Source of the DNA: Anthopleura xanthogrammica
Taxonomy: Eukaryota > Cnidaria > Anthozoa > Actiniaria > Actiniidae
Reading direction: 5' to 3'
Assembly: GCA_964019055.1 (NCBI GenBank)
Contig: OZ025216.1
Location: 4,004,001 to 4,068,000, forward strand
Length of the DNA stretch: 64,000 nt
In this document: piece by piece, positions 1 to 12,179 of the stretch
Layout of the letters: every line of letters starts with the position of its first letter
Numbering within the stretch: the first letter of the stretch is position 1
Made by a program: the position numbers and the translations under genes
The notes under the pieces: model-generated
The model's database searches: none
What the model was told of the DNA's origin: nothing
What the model saw: only the letters and a program-made list of their open reading frames with translations

Positions 1-98
1 GGTGTTTTCAAAGGAGTTTTAACATTTGAATATGAAAAAGTATTTTGAAAGGGATTATGGCAGTTAACGTATGAAACGTCATTAGGGTTAGGGTCTTT

Positions 99-237
99 AG
101 TCCCCTTGCACGTGACATCAAAGCAGCTAAATTTGGAGGATAAAACAAAAGAATTTCAATCTCCTGAGAATTAGAAATTAAATCTATTGTTTTGTCCTCC
201 AGTTTCAACTGCATTCCGAAGTGCTGCAAGAGGTCTA
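99..237. mobile_element. MITE-like repeat, family B, in the last visible protease intron
   Basis: A ~140-bp unit with imperfect inverted ends (ACGTC..GCAGCT.AATTTGGAG). Further copies occur at about 8568-8708, 23683-23823 and 25352-25495, with a fragment at 40918-40966. All copies share the interior ACAAAAGAATTTCAATCTCC. It produces the false C-terminal extension of the protease open frame, which supports ending exon 4 at 274. Confidence 0.7.
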
Positions 238-273
238 TATAAGGCTCACTCGGAGAGAACATAGTTAGCATAC

Positions 274-2783
274 CTTTCATATTTTTGTTAATCCAATCAA
301 CATAACTGCTCACACGAGCATACACTGAGTAAGTGTTACCAGGACATTTTCGATCAGTGACCCAAGACGCAGCGCCTCTCAAAACCCATCTACCATTCTC
401 CTCACAGGATAACGGCCCACCGCTGTCACCATTACACACGCTAGTACCAGCCCCTCCAGCACAGACCATCATGTCTTCCTTGACTGACTGTCCATTAACG
501 GTCCTGCATTTCTGGTGTGCGGCGATCGGGACAAAAGTTTGTTTTAGTATTGGAGATCCAGCGTTATGTGAGCCATCATATCGACCCCATCCTGTTAATC
601 AAGGATTACTAAGTTAGACTAGAATACGCCGTGTTCATTAACTAGTAAGAGGCTGATGGGAAATATACTGATTTTTAGCAATCTCTTGGAATCATTGCGT
701 AGCGGTAGTGCACTCGACTCTCACCTCTGAGATCTCGGGTTCAGTTTCTGGACTCGGCAACAAATTTGACTAGAATTTGCTAGGTCTCTCCCTTGATATT
801 TTTTCGATCCGAGTATTTCTCCAGTTTCTCCGGTTTTTCTTCCTCGCTCCTCAAAACCTTACAAACTAAACCTTACGTAGAAAACCTTATGCCTTGACTT
901 TATAAGCCCAGAGATTGTTTCAGGGTTCGATCTGTGAGTTAGCCGTGTAGCCTGACTTAGATCAGCCCAGAGGTTGTTTCAGGGTTCGATCTGTGTGAGT
1001 TAGCCGTGTGGCCTGACTTAGATCAGCCTAGAGGTTGTTTCAGGGTTCGATCTGTGAGTTAGCCGTGTGGCCTGACTTAGATCAGCCTAGAGGTTGTTTC
1101 AGGGTTCGATCTGTTAGTTAGCCGTGTGGCCTGACTTAGATCAGCCCAGAGATTGTTTCAGGGTTCGATCTGTGAGTTAGCCGTGTGGCCTGACTTAGAT
1201 CAGCCTAGAGGTTGTTTCAGGGTTCGATCTGTGAGTTAGCCGTGTGGCCTGACTTAGATCAGCCTAGAGGTTGTTTCAGGGTTCGATCTGTGAGTTAGCC
1301 GTGTGGCCTGACTTAGATCAGCCTAGAGGTTGTTTCAGGGTTCGATCTGTTAGTTAGCCGTGTGGCCTGACTTAGATCAGCCCAGAGGTTGTTTCAGGGT
1401 TTGATCTGTGAGTTAGCCATGCCCAAAGGAATATCCCATGCATACCTGTCATGTAGCATTTTTTCCCAGTCGGGAGCCGATCGCCTTGCTTCGGTAGACA
1501 AATTGTCCCAACATTTTTATCGAGTATCGCAGCCTTTGCCAGCTTGAGTAAAGCAACATCATGAAAAACATGAGAATAATCTTTGTGTAGAATGACCTTG
1601 GATATGTGGTATTCAGTTCCATCGCCCACTCGTCGATGAGCACCTGGAAACGAAAGGACAAGGGTTCAAAATACCAATATATTTTCATCAGTTTTCATTT
1701 CTGAAAAATCGTCCGCAAGTTAGTAGTAGAGGTTTTGCACCATCACTTGCCGGCGCCCATAATACAGATTGGGCTGCCTGTGGTTAGATGGCAGAAAAAT
1801 AAAATAACTTTACTTTCAGGAATTGAATTTTTCTCATGTAAAACGATCGTATTGTTCCTTCCATCTAACATGACTTCCATCACGTGGTGGTGCAAAATCT
1901 CTATTGCAAATACCTTAGTTAGTCAGTCAGTCAGTCAATCAGAAAATAAGAAGAAAAATGAAAAGAAAAATTAGAACATAAAAACGAAAGCTAAGAAAGT
2001 CCCCTTTTACCTGCTGCAACAGAGTAAATCTTAGCGTCCAAACTCCTGCGAACACAATGACCAGCGGTGACAGCCCATCCAGGAGTAATGAGTGAAGCAC
2101 CACAGATATGTCTTCCATATTTACGTAATGACAGTTGCCATGGCCACGAATGAGGCACTGCCTCCTCTCCACCGACCACACGGGCTCCTGAAGGTCTTTT
2201 TCCACAAGAGGCTGCAATAGAAGTTTCGGCTTAAGGTTAGTTTTTGTGTAGGAAAATGGCTTTTGTCATCATTATGGCCATGACTGAGTGTGCTGAACTA
2301 CAAACGCGAATGAAAAAATCCACTTTTTTAATGGTGTCTTATTTCTACGTTCACGTTGCCCATAATACATTGCGGTTTGGGGAGTAACAAGGTTAATTAA
2401 ATATATTAACAAACCGCTAGAAACAAAAAGAAAGAATTTTGGAGAAATCTAGATCTATAAAGAAAATTATTTTCAGCATTTCTTCATGAGTCAATACATT
2501 TTTTGTAACACTAAACTTCTTGATAGAACTCAGAATGAACTGATAATCAGTATTTTACATGCAGATAAAAGCAGGTAGTAGTGATTCGATTGAAGAAAGT
2601 TTAATTATGACACTTTTTGACCGGTTACCATCCACTTTCCATGATTCCATTCTTTGTATTTTTTCTTCTCTTATGAAAAAAGGAAAGAAAGAAAGAAAAT
2701 ATTGTAGACACATTTTACTAACCTTGTGCGAGGGCTTGGCCAACAGCACAACAAGCAACAAGCAAGAGAATGAGTCCTTTCAT
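274..2783 (-). CDS. Secreted S1-family serine protease, chymotrypsin/elastase-like, 3' end outside window
   Basis: Four exons on the minus strand join in phase: 2723-2783, 2011-2211, 1446-1643 and 274-591, all with GT-AG borders. Exon 1 encodes a signal peptide ([20 protein letters not shown]). Exon 2 has a propeptide Cys, the activation site R|VVGG and the catalytic His in VTAGHC. Exon 3 has the catalytic Asp in HDVALLKL. Exon 4 has the catalytic Ser in CNGDSGGPL. In chymotrypsin numbering, residue 189 reads as Ser, 216 as Val and 226 as Ser, which suggests a shallow elastase-like pocket rather than trypsin specificity. Position 56, usually Ala, is Gly. The protein is secreted and probably digestive or extracellular; that role is inference. 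Exon 4 ends at a donor (GGTATGC, 272-274) after WINKNMK, so at least one more exon lies left of position 1, perhaps a C-terminal tail. The open frame running on to position 8 is repeat sequence, not protein. Confidence 0.9.
680..870 (+). mobile_element. tRNA-derived SINE copy
   Basis: The head has an A-box-like TAGCGGTAGTG and a B-box-like GGTTCAGTTTC. It is followed by the pyrimidine-rich body shared by the other SINEs in this window (..TTTCTCCAGTTTCTCCGG..TTCCTC). It lies in the protease intron between exons 3 and 4. It is diverged, so it is probably an old copy. Confidence 0.6.
880..1425. repeat. 59-bp minisatellite array
   Basis: About nine head-to-tail units of 59 bp, each containing GAGGTTGTTTCAGGGTTCGA and GTGAGTTAGCC. 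The array fills much of the protease intron and stops about 20 bp from exon 3. Units differ by a few substitutions, and some have an extra GT. The same unit family recurs at 15720-16190, 16410-16525 and 30090-30165 (reverse orientation). Confidence 0.9.
1729..1901. mobile_element. MITE-like element, family A, with TA duplication
   Basis: The ends are inverted repeats (GAGGTTTTGCACCATCAC against GTGGTGGTGCAAAATCTC) flanked by TA on both sides. The TA target duplication and TIRs are what mariner/Tc1-type non-autonomous elements show. It lies in the protease intron between exons 2 and 3. A second copy is at 3715-3896. Confidence 0.8.
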
Positions 2784-2831
2784 GTTGAAGTACAATTTAG
2801 TACAACATGGTTTGGTCCAAAATTTCGATGT

Positions 2832-2838
2832 TTTTATA
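2832..2838 (-). promoter_or_regulatory. TATA box of the serine protease gene
   Basis: A TATAAAA motif lies about 50 bases upstream of the protease ATG on the minus strand. This spacing leaves a short 5' UTR of roughly 20 bases if transcription starts 25-30 bases downstream. The position is seen in the sequence; its use as a promoter is inferred. Confidence 0.45.
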
Positions 2839-3714
2839 AAAAAATACTTGATGTATAAATACACACACCTGTTTTGCAGGTTTTGTCAATATCTGAACAG
2901 GTTTTTTTGCTTTGTTTTAATAACCATCCAAATGTTTTATTAGCTATTCTAACACAGCACAGGATGCACGATATAGATGCACGATATAGATGCCATTATG
3001 GTTTTAGTACTGTAATGCAAATTAGTCACGGGGTTCCTGAGGGGCAAACAACTTCAAATCAGCAGATTTCAACTGCTCTATTGACATAATTTTAATGTTT
3101 TCCAGTTAATATGTGTTAACATATTTCTAATAAATGAAATACTCGAATTTGGACTGCTTTGGTCACTAGTTTAGAAAATAAAATGTCCTTACTCGATTTT
3201 CTTAGTAACAGTTCCAAAACTACATGCAGATTTTTTTGGATATTTTGAAGCAATATTTTGCATTAAAAAAAAAATCTCTAGGATGAGCCGATCTTTTAAA
3301 AATGCTCTCTTCTCCCAATGTTTGCCCCCTGGAAGACCGCATGGCTATTTTGCATTATAATTTGAAAACCATCATGGTGTCTATCGTGGATATGACCTAT
3401 TGTTACTTCTACTTGGTTCTGCCGTCATATATGAGTAGAGTTTGTCGGTTTTTTTTTACTGTGCTTCGAGGCTGTGATTAAGATGATAACTGTAGTTTTA
3501 CAGCTGAAATATTCAGTAATAATGTTCCAAAGTCTTGTCGTTGTATTATTTATTATGGGCACTTTATTTGCGAGGTTTTTACAAAACTACAAGAAAAAAT
3601 TGAAACAGCAACAAAAGGGAAAAAGCAAACAAACAAACAAAAATCACAGCAAAATTGAGCTCAGTAAATAACGATTCTCTGCTTTAGAATCGAACAAGGC
3701 TTGATAAGACTATA

Positions 3715-3896
3715 GAGGTTTTGCACCATCACGTACCGGCGTCCATAATACAGCTTGGGCTGCCTGTGGTTAGATGGCTGCAGAACGATAACATCCTCTT
3801 CATCTCATCTCAGGAATTGAATTCTTTCTCATGTAAAACTATTGTTTTGTTCCTGCCATGCAACATGGCTTGGGTCAAGCGATGGTGCAAAACCTC
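3715..3896. mobile_element. MITE-like element, family A, second copy
   Basis: Same inverted ends (GAGGTTTTGCACCATCAC and GATGGTGCAAAACCTC) and TA flanks as the copy at 1729-1901. The interior is similar (GGGCTGCCTGTGGTTAGATG) but about 10 bp longer. Confidence 0.8.
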
Positions 3897-5029
3897 TAGT
3901 ACACTTCTATCTAATAGTTCCGCATTCGTCAGCGATTAATGTATCTGCTATCAATCACATGATCGGCTTTCTATTCGCCCCAGGCCAGGGCTACTCGATT
4001 AGATATCCGACATTTGGTTCCATCCAATGACGTCAAGTAATAAAGGAAATGAAGAATAAAGGAAATGAAGAATAAAGAGGCTAGCTGTACAGTAAGGATT
4101 TTTTCAATTCTTTTCCTCGTAGACTTGCTGCACACCAAAACAAAGAATGATTACGTAGATGATGACGTCAACAGACACTGTTCAGTAGCTAAGCCGGTAT
4201 AAAGGTGTATCAGTTGATGTCATTTCTGGTATTCTAAAATCAAGCTTTTGTTAACTGACGGGCATGTTTTCCCTAGAGATATAGGTTGATGGTTATTGCT
4301 CCTGGAGGGCTGAGATATAACGAGAATGTCAATCTGCCTGACGTCATTCAGCTAGTTTAATTAATTTAGAATAATCTCTGGTTGGTAGCACATGACGGGC
4401 ACTGAGTGTGTGCCTGTCATTGTAGGCTAGTTAGTAATTAAATTCATTCAGCTGATTGATACCAAGCAATAGAATATAATCTCTGGTTGATAGCATATGA
4501 CGGCCTTTGAAATTAAACCGTTTACGAATTGTAGAACACCGAATACTCATTTACTCAGGGTTAGCCTCATTTCAGTATCAGAATATTCACAAATACCAAC
4601 GGTAAAGTAAAGAATGCACAACTTCAACAATACAAACACTTTGAAATTCCATGGACTTCTACTGGAATATGAATATATATTCTCACACTGACAAATCGAA
4701 GCTGAGGCGGCAAACGACTGATTCAAAACTGGAATACACTCAGTGTTCGAAGAGGATTCTGGTAACAGCTATATCAAGACATAATAAGTCAGGAAGAGTT
4801 GCCGTATATCATAGTATTTGTATTTCTTTTTACACAAAACTTTCTTCTGTTGCCCTGAATATATTTTACAAGGAATCTTAAGCTTGAGCATCATAAACTT
4901 TAAAACATAGTAGAAAAGATATGGACGTTGGCATGGGTGGCATTCGCTGCTACCGCGCTGCTTTCGTATTCACTTCAACCACTCTTAGGTGGATGGAAAG
5001 CCTTAAAGGTCGAATTTGAATTTGAAGTT

Positions 5030-5290
5030 TGTTTTTGTGGAGGGAGGAAAAATTGAGAACCTGGAGAAAAACCCTCGAAGCACAGGAGAGAACCAACAAA
5101 GAACTCTACTCACATACAACACCGAGCCCAGCGGGGCTCGAACCCGTATCGCATTGGTGAGAGGCGAGCGCTTTTACCGCCACGCCAGCCGTTGTTCTCC
5201 AGTTTTCCTCCCTCCGTAAAAAAATGTGAGTTGAGTGTTTGTGTTGTAAGACTGAGCGTCGTGGTAGTGTGTGTGGAGCGAATCTCACGG
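5030..5290 (-). mobile_element. tRNA-derived SINE with an abutting inverted SINE tail
   Basis: On the minus strand a tRNA-like head carries the B box GGTTCGAGCCC and is followed by GGTTCTCTCCTGTGCTTCGA and a pyrimidine-rich tail ending near 5038. Immediately to the right, on the plus strand, 5190-5290 is another SINE tail (CTCCAGTTTTCCTCCCTCC). The pair is therefore a head-to-head partial inverted dimer. Confidence 0.65.
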
Positions 5291-7353
5291 AAGAGGGAAG
5301 TGATATGGTTGTAAAAATATTTAAAAAAACACATTTGCACGACGATATATAATCAAGTGCTTTTGTACATGTCAAGATAAAACTTTTAAATATAACAAAA
5401 AAATGAAAGCTAGCCATTACACTGAGGTTTGTTGGCGTTAAGTAGAGACAGCCCTTCAACTGCTGCAGGCATTTTTTCATTGGCGGAAAAACACAACCTT
5501 AAAAACGTTTTTAATCGCTTTTTTTTAATCCTTATTTTTTTTATCTCATTCCAGGCTTAGCACAAACAATCGACACTCGTACACTAAGTGTTATCAGTCA
5601 CGATTTTAGCTTAGATCGTAGAAATTATCTGTTAATGCTTTTGCTGTCTAATTTCTTTTCTGAAACGATACCTGATAATCTTATCAGAATAAAAGGTTTC
5701 AGGCGAAGTTAGAGCGAATGATTGAAGTTCAGCCTCGAAGCAAAACAAATTTGTGGTTCAGTAAGGCGATAATGAGGATATTTCTACGACAAGACATTGA
5801 GTTGAGGCTGATAAAAAGAGGAAAACAAAAGTCTTCATCCGTAAGAAGCAATTTAGACTGACAAATAACGTCATCATATAGTCTGTGAAATAGAGCACAA
5901 ACGATGTTTTTGTCTATAGTTTGGCGCCGCTCTCTTCGAAAACACTGAACTACAAATGTGAAATTTGAAGCCGTAGTTTGAGATAAAACTACCAAGAAAC
6001 TAAAACGGTTAGTATTTTTTAAACTTCTTCAGTTATGTATATATTTTTAGCGAAGAGGAAAATTATCAGAGAAGGGGGTTTTGTTGGTGAAACCAGTTTT
6101 TTTTAATATTTAAAGTTACTGTAAAACTATACTTAGAAGGTGTTCACGAAACAAGGATGCCAAGAAAAACGTTTTATTGCGTGCAAAAAGTTTCTAATTT
6201 TCGAATTCGTTCTGATTCTTTTCATGTTCTTCTTATTTATTTTTCCATTTTTTCCTTTAGTTTTGTGTCATTGTTATTGGCAGTGCCGGAATAACGAAAA
6301 AAATATGTCCTGGATTTCTCTTTGCTGTCCTTACAAAACGTTGTTCCTTCGTCTTGTTGAACATTTACATTAATGTATTAAAATTCCTACACGATCGTGT
6401 GTTTCACAACACAACAGGCAGTTTGAAGAAATTCCTGAGGGGCATTTCCCAGCCCAAAATCATGCAAAATGTCAGTCCAAATAAGTTTAGAGTTAGAGTT
6501 AGAGAGTTAGAGAAATCCCAATCCCAGTAATGGCTGGCTAAATCCCAGTCCCAGTGCATGAAATTCCATTTTCCCAGCCCAAAAAAAGGCGAATCCCAGC
6601 TCCCATTTTACCCCTTCAGGGCCCTCTTTGAAATTTCTTGCTCTGATGTTTTGATCGCTTATCTCATATAAAGTGAGTAAGGGCAAAATTCTCATTACCA
6701 TTGTTATTAGTCAGGGTCTCTTTATTACTCGGTGGGCGCAGCTTATTTCTTAGTTTTGTTTTTTTGCTGTTATACACGAGCCGAACCTTTAGCCGGGCCT
6801 TTAGCCGAACCTTGGCCGACCTTTAGCCGAACCTTGGTCGACCGTTAGCCGAAAAGCGAACGAATTGGTCGACTTTTGTGTTTTCGGCTTCTCTGCAAAA
6901 CTATAAAAGACACACGCGCTTCAGCCAGTATCCTTGGCATGGATGTCTAGCCCATCGAGTTTACGCTCTCAGAGTGTTTAGTTAATTATAGAAGAAGAAA
7001 CGAGTCCTTTTTACTTGCAAAATCAAAAGCTCTCCTCCATCTCCCGGATTTAGGATACCTTAAAATGAACGGTAAAAATTTCAGGTTTCCCATATATTTC
7101 TTCTCTCCTCGTCCCTTTGTTGTTGTTGTTTTTTCCGGCCAATATTATTTTCTGCTCAGATCAACGTTCTTAACTTCACATTAGAGGCGTTCTAGCATGG
7201 ATGATAAATTGATTGCTTGTCATTCATTGTCGTTGTGTTTCGCTGTGTTTCCTGTCGTCGGTCCACCTGTCCGCCTTATTTCGAACTCGAGTAGTTTTTA
7301 GTCAATAGATCCATTTCCAAAATGGCGGCCAAAAATTTCAATTAGTTAAAATT

Positions 7354-7652
7354 AAAAACCAATACCAGCACTAAAAAGATCACTTTAAAAAAAAAAGTAA
7401 CCCTATGAAGATTCATTATTTCAGGTGTTATATCGGCCGAGAAAATAACGTTTTTCAAAATTGGCAAATTAACAGACGTTTGTATGTTTGGGAGTGTGAC
7501 GTATACTCGTATACCCCCAGCAATACAAACGTCTGTAAATTTGTCAATTTTGAAAAAAAGTTATTTTCTCGGCCAATATAAAACCTGGAATAACGAATCT
7601 TTGTAGGGTTACTAAATTAAAGGTGCTCTTTCTAGTGCTGGTATTGGTTTTT
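7354..7652. mobile_element. Foldback MITE-like element, ~300 bp
   Basis: The two halves are imperfect reverse complements. The outer ends read AAAAACCAATACCAGCAC and GTGCTGGTATTGGTTTTT. Inner pairs include TCGGCCGAGAAAATAACGTT against a matching right half, and ACAGACGTTTGTAT against ATACAAACGTCTGT. No coding capacity is seen. Confidence 0.75.
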
Positions 7653-8060
7653 CACTTAGAGGGATTTTAACTCATTCGAATTTTGGAAAAAGGTCTATTT
7701 GAATGTACTGGATTATAACATCATTATGAGTTTTCTGTAGTGATATCTTCATTGATTGATTTACCCTGGGGTACTGATATGCTTAGTTAACATTCAAGGA
7801 CTAGAATACTTCAGGCTAATGTTGGAGGCTTTTAGTTTGAACAGTATATGAGGAAGAGGAAGGGAGGAGAATCGTAAAGAAAGATAATGATTCAGTGAAT
7901 GTATGAGTAAATAGAAAGAAAAAGAGATAGAGAAAAAGAAATTAAAGAAAAATTGAATAAAGGAAATGATTGAATAATTAAATAACTGAAACAAATAGCA
8001 ATAAAAATTGATTGATTAAAAACAAAAACAAAGAGGGATTGAATGAATATATATAATTTC

Positions 8061-8062
<2 letters not shown>

Positions 8063-8127
<65 letters not shown>

Positions 8128-8142
8128 GAAAAAAAGAAAGAA
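8063..8142. repeat. (GAAA)n microsatellite
   Basis: About 80 bases of tetranucleotide GAAA on the plus strand, bordered by a degenerate purine-rich stretch from about 7850. Confidence 0.95.
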
Positions 8143-8159
8143 ATTCAGCTGTAAAGCTA

Positions 8160-8308
8160 ATAGCCCACTTTCGATATTCTGGTTGAGTGATCACGCAAAA
8201 GGAATTCAAGACGAGGCTCCGGGGAAACAATGGAGTATTCCTAATAAATTTATTTGTTTCCCCGGAGACTCGCCTTAAATTCATGGAAATATGGAAAGTG
8301 GGCTATTG
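8160..8308. mobile_element. Foldback MITE-like element
   Basis: Inverted ends TAGCCCACTTTC and GAAAGTGGGCTA, with an inner pair CGAGGCTCCGGGGAAACAA against TTGTTTCCCCGGAGACTCG. About 150 bp with no coding capacity. Confidence 0.7.
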
Positions 8309-8567
8309 TGCGAGTTAGGATCGATGAAAAACTACAGCTCTGTGATTTTTCAATCCACCCATGCACATTAAGCCGCCCTTGATGGATAATTATCCATGTT
8401 CTTGAGCATTTCGAATTTCAAGATTGCATTAATGGTTTTTGAAGAACTTATGGAGTAGATAGTTTGATAGTGCATCAATATGTGTATAAGAGAAGAGTGA
8501 TCCGGTAAGATGTGAGATAATTCGTTTTTGCATGGCATTAATCAATGTGCTCAGCACAAAATCGTCA

Positions 8568-8708
8568 ATAGACCCCTTGCAGCACGTCGGAATGCAGATG
8601 AATTTGGAGAGCAAAACAATAGGCTCCAGTTCTCAGGAGATTAAAATTCTTTTGTTTTGCCTTCCAATTTGAGCTGACGTCACGTGAAAATTTAGACTTT
8701 TGCAAAGT
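8568..8708. mobile_element. MITE-like repeat, family B copy
   Basis: Reverse-orientation copy of the family seen at 99-237. It starts AGACCCCTTGCAGCACGTCG and ends near TGACGTCACGTG. Confidence 0.7.
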
Positions 8709-9149
8709 CCTTCGTTTTCGTACGTATATACGAAGCACAGGCAGCCCAACCATGACCAGGATCACAAGCGCTGTACCTCTCGCGACTTCGACGTTCGCTT
8801 TGTTGTTGTTTTTTTCCTTTTCTTTTCATTTACTTAGCTCATGATTCTGTGAGTCTCAAAGAGGTCGACTTGGAGCAAGTCTAATCTAAATTGTGTAATT
8901 CAAGTACCTCCCACAAAGTTAACTGATTGTAAACAAGGTCAGCGCTGATATTTACTTGATGTACCTTATGTAGTAGGTGGGCGTATTTTCGGAGATCTTA
9001 TTTTAGGAAGGAACTTTGCGTTAAAAAATACGCTGGGAGCAATTGATGGTGTTTTGAGTTTAAAAATACCTTATTTAGTGTTGTAGTTATGAATGTCCAA
9101 TAATTTAAATCTTCTGTTTGAATCAGACATCTTCTCTAAACATACCCTG

Positions 9150-9236
9150 CGAGCAGAGTCTTCTTTTACCTCCTCCTTGGGCGAGAGAAGGAAACGAAGA
9201 GGAGGTAAAAGGATCTACGTCTCTGCTCTTAGGGTA
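9150..9236. mobile_element. Short foldback element
   Basis: Inverted arms CGAGCAGAGTC..TTTTACCTCCTC and GAGGAGGTAAAA..CTCTGCTC surround a loop of about 20 bases. About 87 bp, and a probable MITE remnant. Confidence 0.6.
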
Positions 9237-9397
9237 CTCTAATATTATCGATAACCAAAAATAAGACTAAAATAGGCACAAGATGATAAAACTTGGAAGC
9301 ACTAACGTCTTTGGTTCATAGTATATAGCACACATGTCTTTTCTTAAAATAGCCCCTTGGGCTTATATTTGAAAGGGCCTTTTTTACGAAGGGGTTT

Positions 9398-9700
9398 TAC
9401 GTCTAAATTTAGGGGACTTAGTCTTGGTAGGGCTCAATATGGCTACAACTTATTTGAGACTTATTTCAATGGGAGTGGATTTCGTTATTTTTTTTAAACT
9501 CGCTCGTAACGCATCAAAAACACTCGGATATTTCTGAATTTAGCACATTTTTCACGTCTGAATTTAGGGGACTTAGTCTTTGTAGGGCTCAATGTGGCTC
9601 CAACTTATTTGAGATTTATTTGGGATCGGATTTCGTGATTTTTTAAAACTCGCTCGTATCGCATCAAAAACACTCGGATATTTCTGCCGAATTTAGAACA
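9398..9700. repeat. Tandem duplication, ~155-bp unit
   Basis: Two diverged copies in direct orientation share AATTTAGGGGACTTAGTCTT, AAACTCGCTCGTA and GCATCAAAAACACTCGGATA. No coding signal is seen. Confidence 0.75.
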
Positions 9701-12179
9701 TGTAGATAGATGTAGATGTAGATTTAGCACATCAAATATTCAAGCTTTTATCAGTGTATTCGAAAATTAATTTTCTAATAGTGGTGTTTCAAAATGTTGT
9801 CCTCTTGTTCGCTCAAAAATATTTTTTTAGAATAATGTTTTATAGCTGAGGAGAGAAAGACGAAAGAAAGAACAAAATGAATGAGAAAGAAGTAAGGTTA
9901 TTATATTTAGGGTCAAGTATGGAATGCTCCATGCAGTTTGGAGTTCTCTGTCGCTCAGGGTTAGCCTTGATTTTGTGCAGTAAAATATTCATGTGTACAT
10001 GTTCCAGTGAAGGTCCGTGGAGTTATAAAGTGTTTGTATTGTTGAATTAAGTTGTGCAATCTTTACTTTACCGTTGGTGTTTGTAAATATTGCATGTGAC
10101 GCCGAAATAACCATGTAAACTAGTGCTTTACTGATTTAAGGGGAGTATGAAGCTATTTTAAAAAAGGTTGGTGAAGGTTTTGTTGCATGTTGCATATCAA
10201 GCCCGAAATGCACTATACTCGATGTAAATGGAATCAGCGAAAGACCACAACAATATGGTTTATCCTTTAAAATGATATGATCAGTGAAGTTTCAGCCGGT
10301 TTGAAACTTGTAGTACTTTTAAGAAGTAGTGTTTTTCTTCTCCACTGGTATACAAAAAGGCAAATTATTGTATGGCAAGGTAATTCAACGCGCTATGATT
10401 GGTCAATTTGCGGTCCATAACTTACGGTACGGACCTCAAACTCGGTTATATAAGAGCTATATATCTGAGGCTAGGATACCGTGTAGCAGACGTCCATAGT
10501 GAATTCAGGAGGATGATAAAACAACAGCTCGAGGCGAGACATAGCCGTTTTAATTTCCGCGAGTTGAAGAGAGTTGCAAAAAAAGTGAAGTGTTAATAAA
10601 AAAGAACTCAGTAAATAATTATATCTGGGAATTATTTTTTTACTTTTTCTGTTAATTAAACGAAACTCAGAAAAGAACTGAATGAAAACAAGACGAAATT
10701 TGTTCTGAGACTCCAAAACTAAATCCAAAAAATATCACGCACAGAAAAGGCTAACCAGCTTAGAGCCTAGACAATCACTAGCACCCGTTTTCATTCAGGG
10801 ATCTGTGTTTAACTATGACATCATCAACTAAAAATAAACCGCTATTTTACAGAAAAAAGCTGGAAAAATCCGCAGAAAAATCCACAGGCAAATATCACTA
10901 CATAAAATCTAAGCTAGAATGTCACTTTTCAAGACCAGAAATATTGATTTTCAAAAATTCGTGAAAGTTTAGTAAATTTTCCTCTCATAATGAACAATAG
11001 GATCAATATCATGCATGATCACTAATAAAAGTTCATTCAATAAGAAACGACATTTTTATCCAAAGTCAAAAACAATCATTTAAAATAAACTCTTTTCCTA
11101 TTATAATTGTTTTGATTTGATTTTCTTAAACAAAAAAATTGGAAAAACAATCTGTGAAAATTTCACAACAATACCATTGAAATGATTTACGAATGATAAT
11201 TGACTTTGAGAAAATTAAACGTCAACAAGTGACAATACTAATAAATTGAAGTTAAAAGATATCTTTATGAAGTGTATAGTTAATCCTTTCGTGTCGGAAG
11301 TTTCGTCGCTTCATAGCTACCTAATATAATACTAGAGAACACTTTTATTAGCTTGCATTCAATCGTTTTTTATCGCTCACGATACGCGGGATCACGCGTT
11401 ATAACGGAACCTTGTTATCACGTACCAAAGTATCGCTTTATATAATGCTGCAAGTCGCCGTCTAAACCACTTTCATCAAGAGAACTTGAAGAGCAAATCT
11501 GTGAAGAAGTTATTCGAGGACTTATTTTTATCATTTGCCAGAAAGGTTAGATAAATTACTTGTGTTGCGCTTAATTGTATATTATTTTATTTTCTTCGCG
11601 CCGAGCGCCCGAAAATTTCACCAAAATTTTGACGAAATTGGTGTTGATTTTTGATTGTAAAGAGCGAATTTATAAAAAGGTTATTCAAGGACTCATTTAC
11701 CACTTACCAGAAAGGTTAGATAAATGGTTTTTAAACGCTTTTTGCGCTGCATTTCTATTGTATATTTTCAATTCGGACGCTTCTCATTTAGGCGAGTTAG
11801 TTTGACTCGTTCATTTCGAAATTTTACCAAAACTTTGACAAAATTAGTATTTTTTAATTAAGTTTTTCTTAAGATCATTTTTCTTAACCTAAAAAAAGCG
11901 TCGAAGTTAGAAACTCCTCTAAAAAATAGAAATGACCAAACTTTTCGGCAAAAAACTAATTTTTATTGAGGCTTGATTTGAATGTCAACTTTATATAATT
12001 TATTAGCCTGTTATTGACGTCCAAGATTCAAAATATTTGAATATAAGATTTGGTTTAGGAAGTTCCCCAAGCCAATAGTGTAGCTGAAATGAAAATAAAA
12101 ATATTTTATTTTGAGTAAGAAATTTATTTCATATATTTTATTTTGTTTTTTTCTTGTTCTATAATTTTCGTTTTGGGAG

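Noticed and set aside
8..273. C-terminal ~85-residue extension of the protease reading frame
   Set aside because: It lies past a good GT donor and coincides with a dispersed repeat (family B), so it is intron read-through.
880..1425. CRISPR-like regular repeat array
   Set aside because: The whole unit repeats with no unique spacers, and the setting is an animal intron; it is a minisatellite.
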